DNA of 64,000 nucleotides, taken from Xylogone sp. PMI_703. Lineage: Eukaryota; Ascomycota; Leotiomycetes. Both the position numbers and the translations under genes were made by a program. Below, one piece after another: positions 1 to 11,311 of this stretch. The notes below the pieces were generated by a model. The model saw nothing but the letters and a program-made list of their open reading frames with translations, was not told the origin of the DNA and searched no databases. Location of the stretch: NCBI GenBank assembly GCA_021399445.1, contig JAJTUQ010000001.1:806001-870000 (forward strand). The letters run 5' to 3'. Every line of letters begins with the position of its first letter. The first letter of the stretch is position 1.

Positions 1-677
1 CAAATGCCGTGGAGCTTGTCTCCGATGTCGATACCGTTCAGAAAGATGGGACAAGTGTGGGATTGGTGGATGGCAGTGTACTCCACCAAGTCGATATAAT
101 CATTATCAGTACCGGTTATTGGTCGGATTATACTCTTCTCGGTCCATACGACCCTTCAAAGGGAGACGATCGTTGGAAGGACCTACTAGGACTACGTGGT
201 CGACCATTGCCACGCATCTACCAAGGCATATTTTCTCTCGATGAACCGCACTCGTTGGCATTTCTAGAGACATATCAATTTACGTTATCGGCAACGTTGA
301 ACGCAGACCTAGCTTCAATGGCTCTTGCACAGGTATGGATAGGCAATTCACAACTCCCACCTCACGATCAAATGGTCCAAGCGGTGGAGGCAGACCTTGA
401 GGCAGTCATAACTTTGGCCAAAAAGGGGCCTGTCATGCCGCATTTTCGTAATGGATGGCGATGGGGGGAGTGGTGCTCCAGGACAGCCGGAACTGGGCTT
501 GCAGAGCGGCTGAGCGACGAGGAGGAGAAGGCACAGTCTTTCAGGAGAGAAAATCCACAACTGTACAGCATGCTTAAAGATGGTTTTTGGACACCCCACC
601 TCTTTCGTATCTTTGATGAAGGTAAACGTAAACCGTGGGGTGAGGCACTAGCCGAGATTGAACGTCTTAATTCTTAG
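1..677 (+). CDS. FMO-type flavin monooxygenase, C-terminal part (5' cut by window edge)
   Basis: The reading frame is open from the first bases and ends at TAG 675-677, so about 224 C-terminal residues are present and the start lies outside the window. The segment DIIIISTGYWSDY is the FATGY-like motif of class B flavin monooxygenases, and the following PRIYQGIFSLDEPHSLAFL is typical of fungal dimethylaniline/FMO-like proteins. Family members use FAD and NADPH to oxygenate N, S or carbonyl substrates; both Rossmann GxGxxG motifs would be in the missing N-terminal half. It converges with a P450 whose stop is 184 bases away. The pairing of two oxygenases suggests a secondary-metabolite context, which is inference. 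The substrate is unknown. Confidence 0.8.
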   Translation, partial: NAVELVSDVDTVQKDGTSVGLVDGSVLHQVDIIIISTGYWSDYTLLGPYDPSKGDDRWKDLLGLRGRPLPRIYQGIFSLDEPHSLAFLETYQFTLSATLNADLASMALAQVWIGNSQLPPHDQMVQAVEADLEAVITLAKKGPVMPHFRNGWRWGEWCSRTAGTGLAERLSDEEEKAQSFRRENPQLYSMLKDGFWTPHLFRIFDEGKRKPWGEALAEIERLNS

Positions 678-860
678 ACTAGTTATGTTAATAGAGAAAG
701 AATACCAATGATAAGCTTTGTATATATTTAATGAAGTAATGTTCATACAATCATGTTATATTAGAACTCTAATTACATCTGTGGGAGAAGGGGCTGCCTG
801 AGGGTAACATGAACTTTTCAATGTGCACACCTTATGCCGAGTGGTTGTGAAACCATATAT

Positions 861-2653
861 CTAAGCACGCCTTGGAATAAGCTTAACCATGAGCTGTGGC
901 TTCTCCCACAAAAGGAAGACCTTCTGCTTGGCCCAGTCATTCGAAACAGGGCAGAGTTCGAGATCGAAGTGCCACAGCACAAGAGCGATGAGTAGCCGCA
1001 TCTCTACATAAGCAAGACTAAAAATTCACAGTCGGTTAGAAACCATATCAAGGAAGAAAGGAGGAATAGAAAGGACAAAACGATGAATGATAAAGAATGA
1101 AGCAAAGGTTGCACAGAGAAACATACTTGCGTCCTAGACAATTACGAGGGCCAACATGGAACGGCTGCAATGCTTCCTTCCTGTCATCTTCAAATCCGGT
1201 CTGCCCGTCTAGCCAGCGTTCAGGAATATACTCGTCGGGACGAGTAAAATACTTTGCAGAATGGAAGGTGGCCCATTGGGTCACCCGCACTACAGTCTAA
1301 AGTAATGCTTTAGTCAAGCTCAAAAGACGAGAATCAGAAGGCCCCACTTACATTAGGGGGGACGGACTTTCCACAGATTGTCTCAGCATGCTGTCCTGTG
1401 TTTCGGGGAAATGCATCGGGTACGGGGGGGTAAATTCGAAGAGCTTCGTTCAAACATGCGAGTAAGTAGGACAGCTTGTTGACACTGACAAAGTTAATTT
1501 CTCCGGAGGATGAAAAGGCCCCACGAATCTCAGCAACCAGCTTTTCCATCTTATCTGGGTTCTTAAGAAGGTAGTATGTTGCTCCAGACATGAGAGTTGC
1601 AGTTGTTTCGCTCCCAGCGATAACCATGGTTTCCACCGTGCTCTGATATTCGAGATCCGTAATACCGCTATCTGGTTTGAGGAAACCTGAGATCAGATCA
1701 CTCCTTCCATCTTTAATTTCCTTGCGGTACGCTGCTTTTTCCTTAGCCATTTGTCTTTGATCCATGCGTCGTCTTTGAAGTTCAGCGGGAATAAATCGTT
1801 GGATGAGTGGTGTCAGTACGGGCCAATATTTGGAGCACCTAACGAATGCCCCGATTTTGACTGAATCAAATATAAGTTTCACCCACGGATGATAATCCGA
1901 ACCTTGTAAACAATTGAAGGATTGGCCAAATATCAGCTCCCCCATTACATCGAAGGTGAAGAACTACCATCCGTTAGAGCTAGCAACGACATATTTGATG
2001 CACTTACATTATACCAGCTGACCATATCCACAACACTCGTGTTCTCCTGGCAATTTTCTTTCAGTCGTTGAATCATCAAGTCTGCGTAGAGGCGAATGGC
2101 ATCCTCTTGCTCTCGCAAGGCCTTTTCTGAGAACCCGTGAGACATCTGCTTTCGGAGATGGCCATGACGCGATCGTTCCGCATTGATAATGCTTCCTTTT
2201 CCAGAACTAATGCTGGAGTAGAAAGTTGGATCTTTCATAATCTCAGGTTTACCAGGTTTATGGCCATATATCTGGTTCCAAGCCTCAGGATTGATGTAAG
2301 ACAGCTCGTTAGGCGCGATGCGAACAATATCTCCATACTTCCGGTGCGCCTCATCAAGGACAAACGGCAGATTACCTCGAAGACAATGCCAGCAATACCA
2401 TAAGCGGGTCGCAGCTGCAAGTCGTGGTCCAGGGTAGTCAGAGAGTGAGTGGAAATATAAATTATACAAGATAGAAAGGATAGGGTAAAATAAAATCTGA
2501 GGTAGTTGTTAGAATCGGTCCATTTATTCGACTTAAGCAAAGAGAGAGAATCTTTACTAAACCAACTATTCGAATTACCAATGTGAGAGCATTGGTACTG
2601 CTCAGAATAGACGAAAAATGAGTTGATACAGTCATCGCTTCCCAACCTCTCAC
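861..2653 (-). CDS. Cytochrome P450 monooxygenase (CYP65/isotrichodermin hydroxylase-like)
   Basis: Five exons read on the minus strand: 2653-2558, 2496-2008, 1963-1352, 1296-1127 and 1017-861, summing to 1524 nt (507 residues). The N-terminus has one hydrophobic anchor followed by the proline-rich hinge SLSDYPGPRL. The I-helix oxygen motif AGSETT, the K-helix EALR, PERW and the heme loop FHVGPRNCLGR with its cysteine ligand are all present and in order, so the enzyme looks intact. It would sit in the ER membrane and hydroxylate a small molecule with a reductase partner. The C-terminal stretch NLAYVEMRLLIA...WEKPQLMVKL resembles CYP65-type enzymes of mycotoxin clusters. Neighbours are an FMO (convergent) and a dead oxidoreductase upstream. 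An alternative start is the ATG at 2635, six codons downstream. Substrate unknown. Confidence 0.9.
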
Positions 2654-2711
2654 AAACGGTGGTATTGTGAAGGGAGAAAGCCACCAGATAATGATGCGAA
2701 GACGATAGCAT

Positions 2712-3411
2712 TTAACTCCTGAAATGTTACCGAATATAACAGTCTACCATCCAAATACCGAATAAAAAGTATTTGCTCATCCTCATTCGTAGCCAGGCTC
2801 ACTCATTCCGTTTTAGCGTCAAAATTCCGAGCATACTTTCCGTGCGGAGATATCAACCTTAACTTGCATTGCTGTGAAAGCACACCCACCCGAGTACCAG
2901 ATTCGGTTAGTTAATGTACATCGTTACTATACGAGTCATCTAGAATGGTCCGTTCCTCTGAGCTGTCTTCCTTCCATTGGGGCGAAGGTGATTGGGGCTA
3001 TCCCCTCGCTGGGGAAGATCGTTGAAGAAGAACAAAGGCGCGTGAAACCCGACGTACAAGGCTTTTCCGACGCGAAAAATTTGTAATACGCTCAGTTGAT
3101 TGAACGGATTATATTAGAACATGGAGTAATGCTGCATTATCTACCTGGTTTGAGAGCTTATAGAGTACTAGTTCGTGTGAACTGCTTATTGATGCAATAT
3201 GAGTGGCTACAATGCGCAAGGTCCCGTATCCACATTCGCATAACAACTCCATTTTCCGTCATTCTGGTTAACTCCATGCCGTAAACGCATTCGGTTTTAC
3301 CAAGTTTCTTAAAGGTATGTGAGATATGTTTCACTAGACGTTGGAGGTCCGAGTGCAATTGCTGGTTATAGGCAACTAGGAAACATCTTGTGACATCATT
3401 TACATGGCCAG
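2712..3411. other. Intergenic region without a supported gene
   Basis: Between the P450 start and the end of the oxidoreductase pseudogene. Small open frames of 60-85 codons exist (for example 2874-3086 on plus) but show no family motif, no splice-consistent extension and no favourable start context. It presumably holds the P450 promoter. Confidence 0.5.
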
Positions 3412-4544
3412 TCATAGTCCGACAACTACTTTAGCAGCTGAGACACCTTTTTTCAGAGTATCAAGTGCCTCTTGAAGATGCTGCAATCCGCCTTTGATGA
3501 AAATAGGATCGGGCTTAGCGAGTAATTTCCCGGCTGCCAAAGCTTTAGGGACGCAGTCTCCCCAAATAGCAGAGCCAACTTCCTTTTGTCCTATCGCAAT
3601 ATATACCGACGACACTTTGATAACATGTCAGCGTCATTAAAGGTGATACGGAAAAACACCGAATATCCTACCTCTTAGTGCTATAAAGTTTCTCGGTAAA
3701 CCATCGACCGGAGGAGTCAGAACTGTCGGAATCCTCCTGCACCCTATTTACTTACAATCTCTGCAAGTCGCCGCCAACGTCACTAAGCTAGAGATTGCAT
3801 CATAAACACCTACAACTAACTTCCTTTCAATGAATTAATCGCCTCCTCAACTAGCGTCGGTGTCGAATAGTCAATGACATGTTTTGCGCCGAGTGTCTTC
3901 ACACTGTCCAGATTCTTTGCTGAGGTCGTAGATGCTACTTCTAGTCCAGAAGCTACTGCTAATTGAACGGCTGTGCCACCAACTGATGATAACCCACCCC
4001 AAATGAGTATTGTTTGACCAAGAAATTGGGGAGTGATAGTTAGATAAGGAAAGCCAAGGAAATCTTTTGGATATCAGCCGGCTGCAGGAGTCGAAATTGC
4101 GAGTGGCAAAACGACAGCATTTTCGAACGAAAGTGAATCTGGTATAGGAGAAGTAGTTATCTCATGAGCGGCTGTGTAAAGCTGGAATCCGCTATGTTTG
4201 GGATGTGTGTTGCTCTCCCATGGGCATGCCAACGAGATCAATCATTAACTATGTTACTACCAGCTTGACTTTCAACTTTCAACTCACGCAATTACTCGCT
4301 GTCCAAGCTTAAGTCTCGTAATGCCTGGTCCCACTTCAATGATCCCTCCAGCTACATCCCATCCTAAAATATCCGGGTAGATTTGAGATGGTGAAGAATA
4401 CTCCTGAGTCTTCCAATCCACTGGGTTGACGCCTATAAAGGTATTCCTAATCACAACTTCTTCTAGACCTGCTTTTGGTTTTGGTGCGGTATCAACCTCA
4501 GGATATGCCTTCGCGGGTTTGAGCCACGCTGCTTTATTGTTCAT
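3412..4544 (-). pseudogene. Broken zinc-type alcohol dehydrogenase/enoyl reductase-like MDR protein (CipB-like)
   Basis: The N-terminal exon (4544-4284) encodes a GroES-like domain with VGVNPVDWK-type and LGWDVAGGIIEVG motifs and ends at a GTGAGT donor. Downstream, family-like sequence continues in several frames: a segment with TAAHEITTSPIPDSLSFENA, a Rossmann segment TILIWGGLSSVGG followed by GAKHVIDYSTPTLVEEAI, and a C-terminal block 3615-3412 with KPDPIFIKGGL. It is interrupted by an in-frame TGA after the TPAAG segment (about 4080) and by a stop plus frame change near 3745, after AEIVSK. Two independent lesions argue for a pseudogene rather than unusual splicing. Intact relatives are NADPH-dependent quinone/enone reductases, some of which act as trans-enoyl reductases of polyketide synthases. 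It lies next to the P450. Confidence 0.75.
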
Positions 4545-5785
4545 TATGAAGCTGAATCCGGCAAGGAGTAGACAAATGAAGAAGCCAAAAATAAAGGGTT
4601 TCTGTAGTCTGGAGCCGGAGAGCGTTTACGTGAGGTATCAAACTATTCTTATGTACTTGTCAATCTTGTAATTATAATCATAAATTATAATACTAATAAA
4701 GCGGAATTTTGGATGAGATTTTGATTTGTATTCATGTCGGCACATCGGAAAATACAGGAAGAGATCTGCCTCATTATTAATATTCTCTAAAAACAGGAAT
4801 TAAGGGCCGTTGATACCTCGCTCAGGTTTTGAGGCAGTGCTGTAAAACTAAATACAGTAGTAAAGATATAACTATTATTCATTGTCGCAACATTCGTCGT
4901 GCATTCTACTAAGTTAGGCAAGTTGACCAGTATTTTCCTGCCAATCAGACGGTGCATTCCGGATGGGCGAAATACCCCAGCACAGCCTCCCCCTTAAGTG
5001 TATGTCAGCGCAGCTGTAAAGCAGCACAGGTGTACAACTAATTGAAATCGATAAAATCTTCTATTACGACCTAATCGGGATGCCGCCCTACAGCTACACT
5101 GACATACAAATAAGGGGGAGGCTGTACAGTAAAACTACGGAGATAGGGTAGAATTTCAAGTTTAATTTCCTTTAAGCTACAAGATTGATTATTCAACACA
5201 GTTCTTACCGAGCCATTCACGCTTTAGTGCTGGCGACTACTAACAATACACAACTGTATCACGTTAGCTTAAAGGACCCTAAATTTAAGATAATACGGCA
5301 CATAACATCCTGTAATCGGACCCTAGCTCCGACAAAGTATTAAGTTGTTCTGCTAAATCTTACCATCCGCAGTGTACCTACCAAGGGTGAACACTTTACA
5401 ATGAAATCCGTGTAACGGATAAACACTGTATGTAATGGACACTATTTTCAATAAGCAGCGAAACGAGGCTGTAACGGACTACAGTCGCAGAGTCTTCAAT
5501 TAAATTCGTAGATCAACCTCTACTTCAAGCTAGAAAAAACTGCTGCTGTCGGGTTGCTTGCCCAAATCGGACATATTGGAGGATGCTACCAATTTGTGCA
5601 GGATAGGCTAGATTTAAGCTGACTTTTTCGGCTTGGAATACATTCCGAAGGTTTATGGACATGGCCAAAGTATAAGTACCTCTGGATGAGGGACTGCGAT
5701 GTGTTTTCTTCCTTCTTCATAATAGTCGGAAAACCGGCTGTAAACCTCTATCATTTTTTATCAATCCTTCAAGAAGGCAAAAGCA
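4545..5785. other. AT-rich gene-free region containing a small inverted-repeat element
   Basis: No coding frame with family features is visible. The stretch contains the MITE-like element listed separately (4982-5125). The last part presumably carries the promoter of the secreted hydrolase that starts at 5786. The open frame 5686-6015 is an overlap in the wrong frame of that gene. Confidence 0.5.
4982..5125. mobile_element. MITE-like element with 37-bp terminal inverted repeats
   Basis: The left arm 4982-5018 and the right arm 5089-5125 are reverse complements with only a few mismatches in 37 positions; both carry the core CAGCCTCCCCCTTA (or its complement). The right end reads GCTG-TA and the left end CA-CAGC, which would fit an original TA target duplication mutated on one side. 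The 144-bp size, long terminal repeats and absence of coding capacity are those of a non-autonomous Tc1/mariner-pogo-type MITE. The family assignment is inference. Confidence 0.65.
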
Positions 5786-7204
5786 ATGATCGCGTCGAGG
5801 TTCGCTCTGTTAGTGACTGCTGCCACGTTGGCCATGGCTGCTTCTCACCGACCACGTCCTGTCCCAGATATCGAAGGTCCCATTACTGGAGGCCACCATG
5901 GATGGCCGTTCTGTGCTTATTATGGCAATATTTCAGATATTGGCTACATAGAGGAAGAGTATTTTATTTCCGGCGAAGCAGAACGGTATCATCTCAATGG
6001 CGAGTTTACTATTGACGGACGGTGGACTTTGATCCCGGATGGTGCTGCAAAGTACAAGACGAGAATTCTTGTTCGCCGCCCAGCTAAAGAGGAGAATTTC
6101 AACGGCGATGTCATTATTGAGTGGGACAATGTGTCTTCAGGTTACGATATAATGATGTCAGATGGCCCAGGAGTGTACGAAGCAGGCTACGTCTATATTG
6201 GTATTTCCAACCAAGTCATCGGTCTGATCGGATATCAAAACATACCTGGTGAAACTCCTCTCGGACTGACGCTGTGGGATCCCGAACGGTATGGCACGCT
6301 TGTAGTTCCTGACGATAGATATTCATATGATATCTACACTCAAGCAGCCAATTTGGTGCGGTCTGGCAAAATCCCTCACGTCCGGGCCAAGCATGTTATT
6401 GGGGTAGGCTCATCTCAGTCGGGTATCCAGTTGATCTCATACGCCAATGGTGTCCAGCCTCTGTATCACGCTTTTGATGCGCTTCTTCCAAACATTGCTT
6501 TCGGCCAGGCTTTCAATTTTAGTCTACCTATCTCACAACCAGTTCCAGGAGTCTTCGCTCCGTCACATCCAGCTCGAATTCGCACTGATTTAGACACTCC
6601 AGTTCACGAGATCTGCAGTGAGAGTGAAGCTTTATATGTCTTCTCTCAAGGTTGCCGCCAACCACAAACAGAAAGTTACCGCTACTGGGAGATCGCTGGA
6701 AGCGCCCATGCCAATGCTTTGGCTCTTTCCAGACTCAGTGGTTTCCTACAGAGGGATCTTGACATGAATGTACCGGTCCCTTCAACTGCTGATCAAGTCA
6801 GCTGGCTTCCGTCACTTGATGCGGCATATCAGCACGCCTCGACATGGATCCGGACCGGCAGGCCACCTCCTGTCTTCCCTCTAATGGACATCATCTCTTC
6901 GCCCTCCGCTCCTCTTGGTGCGGACTATGTTCGGGATGATTTCGGTAACACTATTGGAGGCGCTCGATTGCCAGAAATGACAGTCCCCATCGCCGCGAAT
7001 AACGGTACCCTTCAAGGGACTACTATTCTGTTTAATGATACGGTCTTGAACGAGCTGTATCCGACCCACTTGGAGTATATTGGGAGAGTTTATGCAGCAG
7101 CAAAGCAAGCTGAGGCAGATGGGCTGATTCTTTCTTACCGTACCAAGCAGTATATTCAAGACGCACAGACTGGCAATATTCCCCCTAAGAAATTAGCTAT
7201 ATAA
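5786..7204 (+). CDS. Secreted alpha/beta hydrolase-domain protein (PF20091-like)
   Basis: Single-exon gene of 472 residues. Residues 1-18 form a signal peptide (basic start, LLVTAATLAMA core), so the protein should be secreted. The centre contains IGVGSSQSGIQL, a G-x-S-Q-S nucleophile elbow typical of this alpha/beta hydrolase family, in which the residue after SQ is often Ser rather than the Gly of classical lipases. The segments DVIIEWDNVSSGYD, YVYIGISNQ and ...AGSAHANALAL fit the same family and supply a plausible catalytic His. Several N-glycosylation sequons (NFS, NGT, NDT) are visible. The reaction is probably ester hydrolysis; the substrate is unknown. Flanking DNA is gene-poor on both sides. 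Confidence 0.82.
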   Translation: MIASRFALLVTAATLAMAASHRPRPVPDIEGPITGGHHGWPFCAYYGNISDIGYIEEEYFISGEAERYHLNGEFTIDGRWTLIPDGAAKYKTRILVRRPAKEENFNGDVIIEWDNVSSGYDIMMSDGPGVYEAGYVYIGISNQVIGLIGYQNIPGETPLGLTLWDPERYGTLVVPDDRYSYDIYTQAANLVRSGKIPHVRAKHVIGVGSSQSGIQLISYANGVQPLYHAFDALLPNIAFGQAFNFSLPISQPVPGVFAPSHPARIRTDLDTPVHEICSESEALYVFSQGCRQPQTESYRYWEIAGSAHANALALSRLSGFLQRDLDMNVPVPSTADQVSWLPSLDAAYQHASTWIRTGRPPPVFPLMDIISSPSAPLGADYVRDDFGNTIGGARLPEMTVPIAANNGTLQGTTILFNDTVLNELYPTHLEYIGRVYAAAKQAEADGLILSYRTKQYIQDAQTGNIPPKKLAI

Positions 7205-8088
7205 TGGCAATTATATGTAAGTATATATTCCAGCCCGTACGACATCCGGCCCATGGGCCAACCAGCGTACTAGCTGGGACATATGCATGCAGGTCCACGT
7301 TTTTGATATCAAAAACCTAACTATCTTGAACTGCAATTCGAGATTTTGAGTGATTTGACTCAGGTTGTCGCTATCATATATGGTTTTTGAGCTCGAGTTA
7401 ATTAACTGCTCTATGCTTCAAGTTATTATCAGTTGAATTCTCTGGTTTAACCCTTAAGTTGTCTAAAAAGCATGTATTTTTTACAAGTCTTATAATCACA
7501 CAAATATTTAATAATAAATTCTAAGAATTCTCTAAACTTACAATTTTGTAACTATAATAAATTATTGGTACATTTAAACGCAACATGGTTTATCTAAATG
7601 CACACAAGTTTACCAATATCAGAGGAAATGTGCACAACACAGTTGTAAGCACTCACACAACCATGTATTAAGCAAAACAATCTGTACTCATTAATTACAT
7701 TATAGCTTTAAGACTAATTTCTAATATAAAAGGTGTTACAGTGTGAGTTACGTTATATAGTGTAAGTCCTACAGGCTTCACTTATAGGCACAAAGCCCTG
7801 TAAGCGTGCTAGAAGGAGCCAATGGCTGTAGGGCGTTGGCGATAGGGCACAGCCCATACTGTAAGGTTTTACATTTTATAATATTATTCGTATGCACGCA
7901 TTAGTATGCCTAAACCTGCTCATATTTTAGTCACTCACAGTTGTACCAGAAAGTCAAACACGACGGAACGCCGGTGTCGGCCGCAGCGGTCTGCGTCAAA
8001 TGAGAATAACGACACGCCCAAGTGGATTCAAGTACTCCTTATATTATTCCTCATAGCTATATAACAATGGAATTTTGAAAAGATTACT
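7205..8088. other. AT-rich intergenic region between convergent genes
   Basis: Lies between the hydrolase and GH30 3' ends. It is strongly AT-rich with short runs of imperfect palindromes around 7770-7860 (for example TACAGGCTT and AAGCCCTGTA). No gene or convincing element boundary was found. Confidence 0.4.
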
Positions 8089-9723
8089 CTATCCAGAAGT
8101 TGGCGGTAACTGCCAGGTCGTTATACTCTGTGTATAGACGGGACCACTCCAGCTATCTCCACTGTTAAAAGTAACAGTAACATACACGGGGTTATTGAAG
8201 TTGTTCTGCATCACGACAGTCCTTGAGCCATCAGAATTTAAGAACGATGTTGCCTCAAACTTGCTTCCTCCTCCATAGTCGTGGCTACCGGTCGTAGCTA
8301 GATTGATGGATCCTCTAGGCACAAACCGGGAGAACTGGCCCATGATATAGTAATCAAGCGTCTTACTATAAGTACCTGCGCCAGTGTTGACTTCGAATAG
8401 TCCACGGCAAGTACTACAACCTCCAGACAAGTGGGGGCCATAAGAGGTATCGCTACCCAGAGTCCAGGCGATTACGCCAGAAGCCCAATTTTGCAGGGGT
8501 CTATCGAGAAATGTCAGAAGTTTGGCTGCATTGCGAGAGTAGTGTTACTTACCCCATGATAAAATCAGCTGTGCTGTACCAGGTATTTGTAGGCGAAGTC
8601 CAGCATTCAGTCATATATTGGGCAACATTTGGGTTTGAGTTGTGGAATGTGGTTAAAGAGCCCCAGTCGTTATTCGTAGCGTAGCAATGCCAAGCCACGG
8701 TGTTGACAAAACTACCGGCACTATCAAGCACGGTTTGAGGATAAGAAGGAACATCTATTTAGTTAGCTTTCAACATGTCGCCCCATAAAGATGAATTATA
8801 CATACCGGTGTTATGGTCGTATGCCCAGATCTGGGTCGACAAACCAGCACTCTTAAGAGCCGGGCCAACATTATTCTGAATCAGCTGCGCTGATTGTGAT
8901 GCAGGAACTGACATTGTTGGATAGCCGGCCTGGTTATTGAGAGGCTCATTTTGAATGGTAATTGCATCAACATTCACGCCTCCACTCGAGAATGCTTGGA
9001 TGTATTTCACGAAATACTGGGCAAATTGACTAGCATAAGCTGTATTAAGACTGTTGCCATTTGCGTTCCCGTCCATGACGCCGTTGTTCTTCATCCAGCC
9101 AGGAGGACTCCAGACGGAACCAAGTAGCTTGATAGCTGAGTTCTTGGCTTTGAACTGGTTAAGCACTGAAAGCATTGCCTCTCCAGCTGGTTGAAGGTCG
9201 AAGTTTGAGAGAGAGGTGTCAGTAGAATTTGAGTAGGAGTACTCGGTAGCTGAGAGATCCGATGCACCGATTGTATGCCGAAGAAGATTGAATGCAACTC
9301 CATCATTGGTACTGGTGGTGAAGAGATCATTCAACAGTGCTGTCTTCTGTGAAGCAGATAGGTCATTGAAGACCGAGACCGTAGCATCCGTAACCGCCGC
9401 TATAAAACAGTCACATTAGCCATTGTCTTGTACATTGGATGTGCGTATTTTTATCTGTTTTTGAGCACATGAAATCAAGCTTCTTACGTACCTCCAAATC
9501 CATCTATAGTCTGTTTATGTCCACTGCTGGTGTCATCTACAGACAGCTTCCATGTTGAACTTGAACCTGGGTTACCGTTACCCTGCACTGGGGCGGTGTA
9601 TGAAGATAGCTTATACACTCCATCTGAGGATGTAGCCCATGCAACCGGGGTTGTAACACCCACAGCTCCAGAGGTGAAGATAAATGTCAAAAAGGAACCG
9701 GTAACCACTGCAGTGTACTTCAT
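8089..9723 (-). CDS. GH30 secreted endo-beta-1,6-glucanase-like glycosidase
   Basis: Four exons: 9723-9492, 9399-8806, 8754-8553 and 8500-8089, totalling 1440 nt (479 residues). An N-terminal signal peptide (MKYTAVVTGSFLTFIFTSGA) is followed by the GH30 fold start QTIDGFGAAVTDA. The acid/base glutamate is in TIQNEP and the nucleophile glutamate in MTECW, both expected GH30 positions. The C-terminus forms the beta-sandwich that packs on the barrel (SRFVPRGS ... TWQLPP). Fungal relatives cleave beta-1,6-glucan of fungal walls, or beta-1,6-galactan; the glucanase reading is favoured because GH71 and GH75 wall hydrolases are nearby. Intron donors are GTACGT, GTATGT and GTAAGT, all phase-consistent. 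Function by family, linkage by inference. Confidence 0.9.
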
Positions 9724-11311
9724 CTTGGCATCTGAGATTGAAGATACAGGACTAAGCTAGTCTGCGAGAAGAACTCATTTATAGACATTATTATTTTACT
9801 AGTACTGCTACATGGACTCTTCATTGTCCGGCCGGTACGAGCATGTTTCAACTTCTTCATAACCTCGTGAACAACCGTTGTTACGTAGCTGCTGCCATAG
9901 TGTCCGATCGACATAGTCATCTCGACGTTATAGTACGCGCCAGGTACCCGTCGCATGGGGTCCATTGGACGAACGCCAAAAGAAGGCCGTAGCAAAGCCG
10001 AGAATTAATTAACTTCAGACGGCGCAATATGTGTGATTCGTGCAATTAATTTGTATGATCGACGTCTACCTGCGGTAAGAAATTCGGAATCGGGCGTTTA
10101 TTCCATTTTGGGGTGGTCCCTTCCTGCGCATGAAGTTCTAGAATGCCAGATGGGGTTAATATACGGAGGTACTTCCCCTGCCATCTCATGACCCTGCAGT
10201 TCTCTGCTCCGAAGTGCCGAGACTACGTTTCATTAAGATATCCTTAATACTGTGATATATCTTGATGCTTTGCATTGATAGTAATTAAACGCCAGGCAAG
10301 ATTTGTCGATTCGTGTTCTTAGATTGGCCGATAATTGGGTTGTGGCCCCGCTGTCTGTAGCTTGTTTCTAAAATCCTAGCGGTATTATGCGCTGTCAGTG
10401 TCTTAGTGCTTATTATACTAGTACTAATTTCTCGAAACACGTAAGGCCTCCAGCCTCAAGCTGGAGTTGTACTTATTTGGGTTTCTTGAGGGTTGTTGTT
10501 GCTAAGTCTATAGTAATTGCTAGATTTGGAGTCGGGAAAGGCAGTCAAGTATGATGTTCTTTTTCTTCAATTTATATCCTTACTGCATTATACTCAGTGT
10601 ATCTATACGATCTGTGAGCCAAACTTTCTTGCAGAGAGTGATATAACAAACCTGCTCCTTCCACATCATCACCGCTTTCAATTACACCAATTGGGGTCAC
10701 TCCGTGATCACAATAGCGCCTAGTTGCATTTGAAAGTCCCAATCGGAACTTATCGGGAGATCAAGCTTTGATGAGCATGTACTCGCACCTTTGTACTTGC
10801 GTACCCAGCCATGTGGCTTTCCCCGCATATTCAAAGGTGCCAAGAAAAGCCGCCACTCTTCATTAGATGTTCCCCAGCATGGCTGCCTGAGAAGCCAAGA
10901 TGCAACTTAGAAGTAAAGCATGATTCCTACATTGCAATCCAATAGTTATGCCATCTGGGTGCGAGTTGCCTACCGTCCCGCGTATGGCATTCCCGTCAGC
11001 GGACCAACTTCGTACCGTGATGGCTTGCAAATGCCAAAATCAATGATATAATCCAAGAGATTATCACAGCTTCGAGTCATACGATATATTTGCTACTACT
11101 GGTCCATACTTCAGAGATGCTATGGGCCTCACTGCTCTATAATATTGCTCCTTACTCCCTTTCGTGCTGGATCTGGGGTGTGTAAAGAATATCAACATAG
11201 TAAATCATTTCCAGTATGTCCCTTACCTTTGTGGGCGCAAGTCGCTGAAGTGAAATTTCTTTTAAACTATCTAATTTGCCTTTTCAGTTTATTATAGGTG
11301 AATAGGTCATC
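9724..11311. other. Intergenic region between divergent genes
   Basis: 1.6 kb between GH30 (minus) and the VOC protein (plus), so it should hold both promoters. A small perfect hairpin (CCTCCAGC...GCTGGAG) lies near 10447-10466. Open frames here (9720-9995, 10517-10723) lack family motifs and were not accepted. Confidence 0.45.

Noticed and set aside
5686..6015. 109-codon frame overlapping the start of the secreted hydrolase
   Set aside because: Overlaps the well-supported signal-peptide-containing frame and lacks motifs of its own.
7740..7880. Possible hairpin-rich element with TACAGGCTT/AAGCCCTGTA
   Set aside because: Arms are short and imperfect and no boundary or target duplication could be defined.
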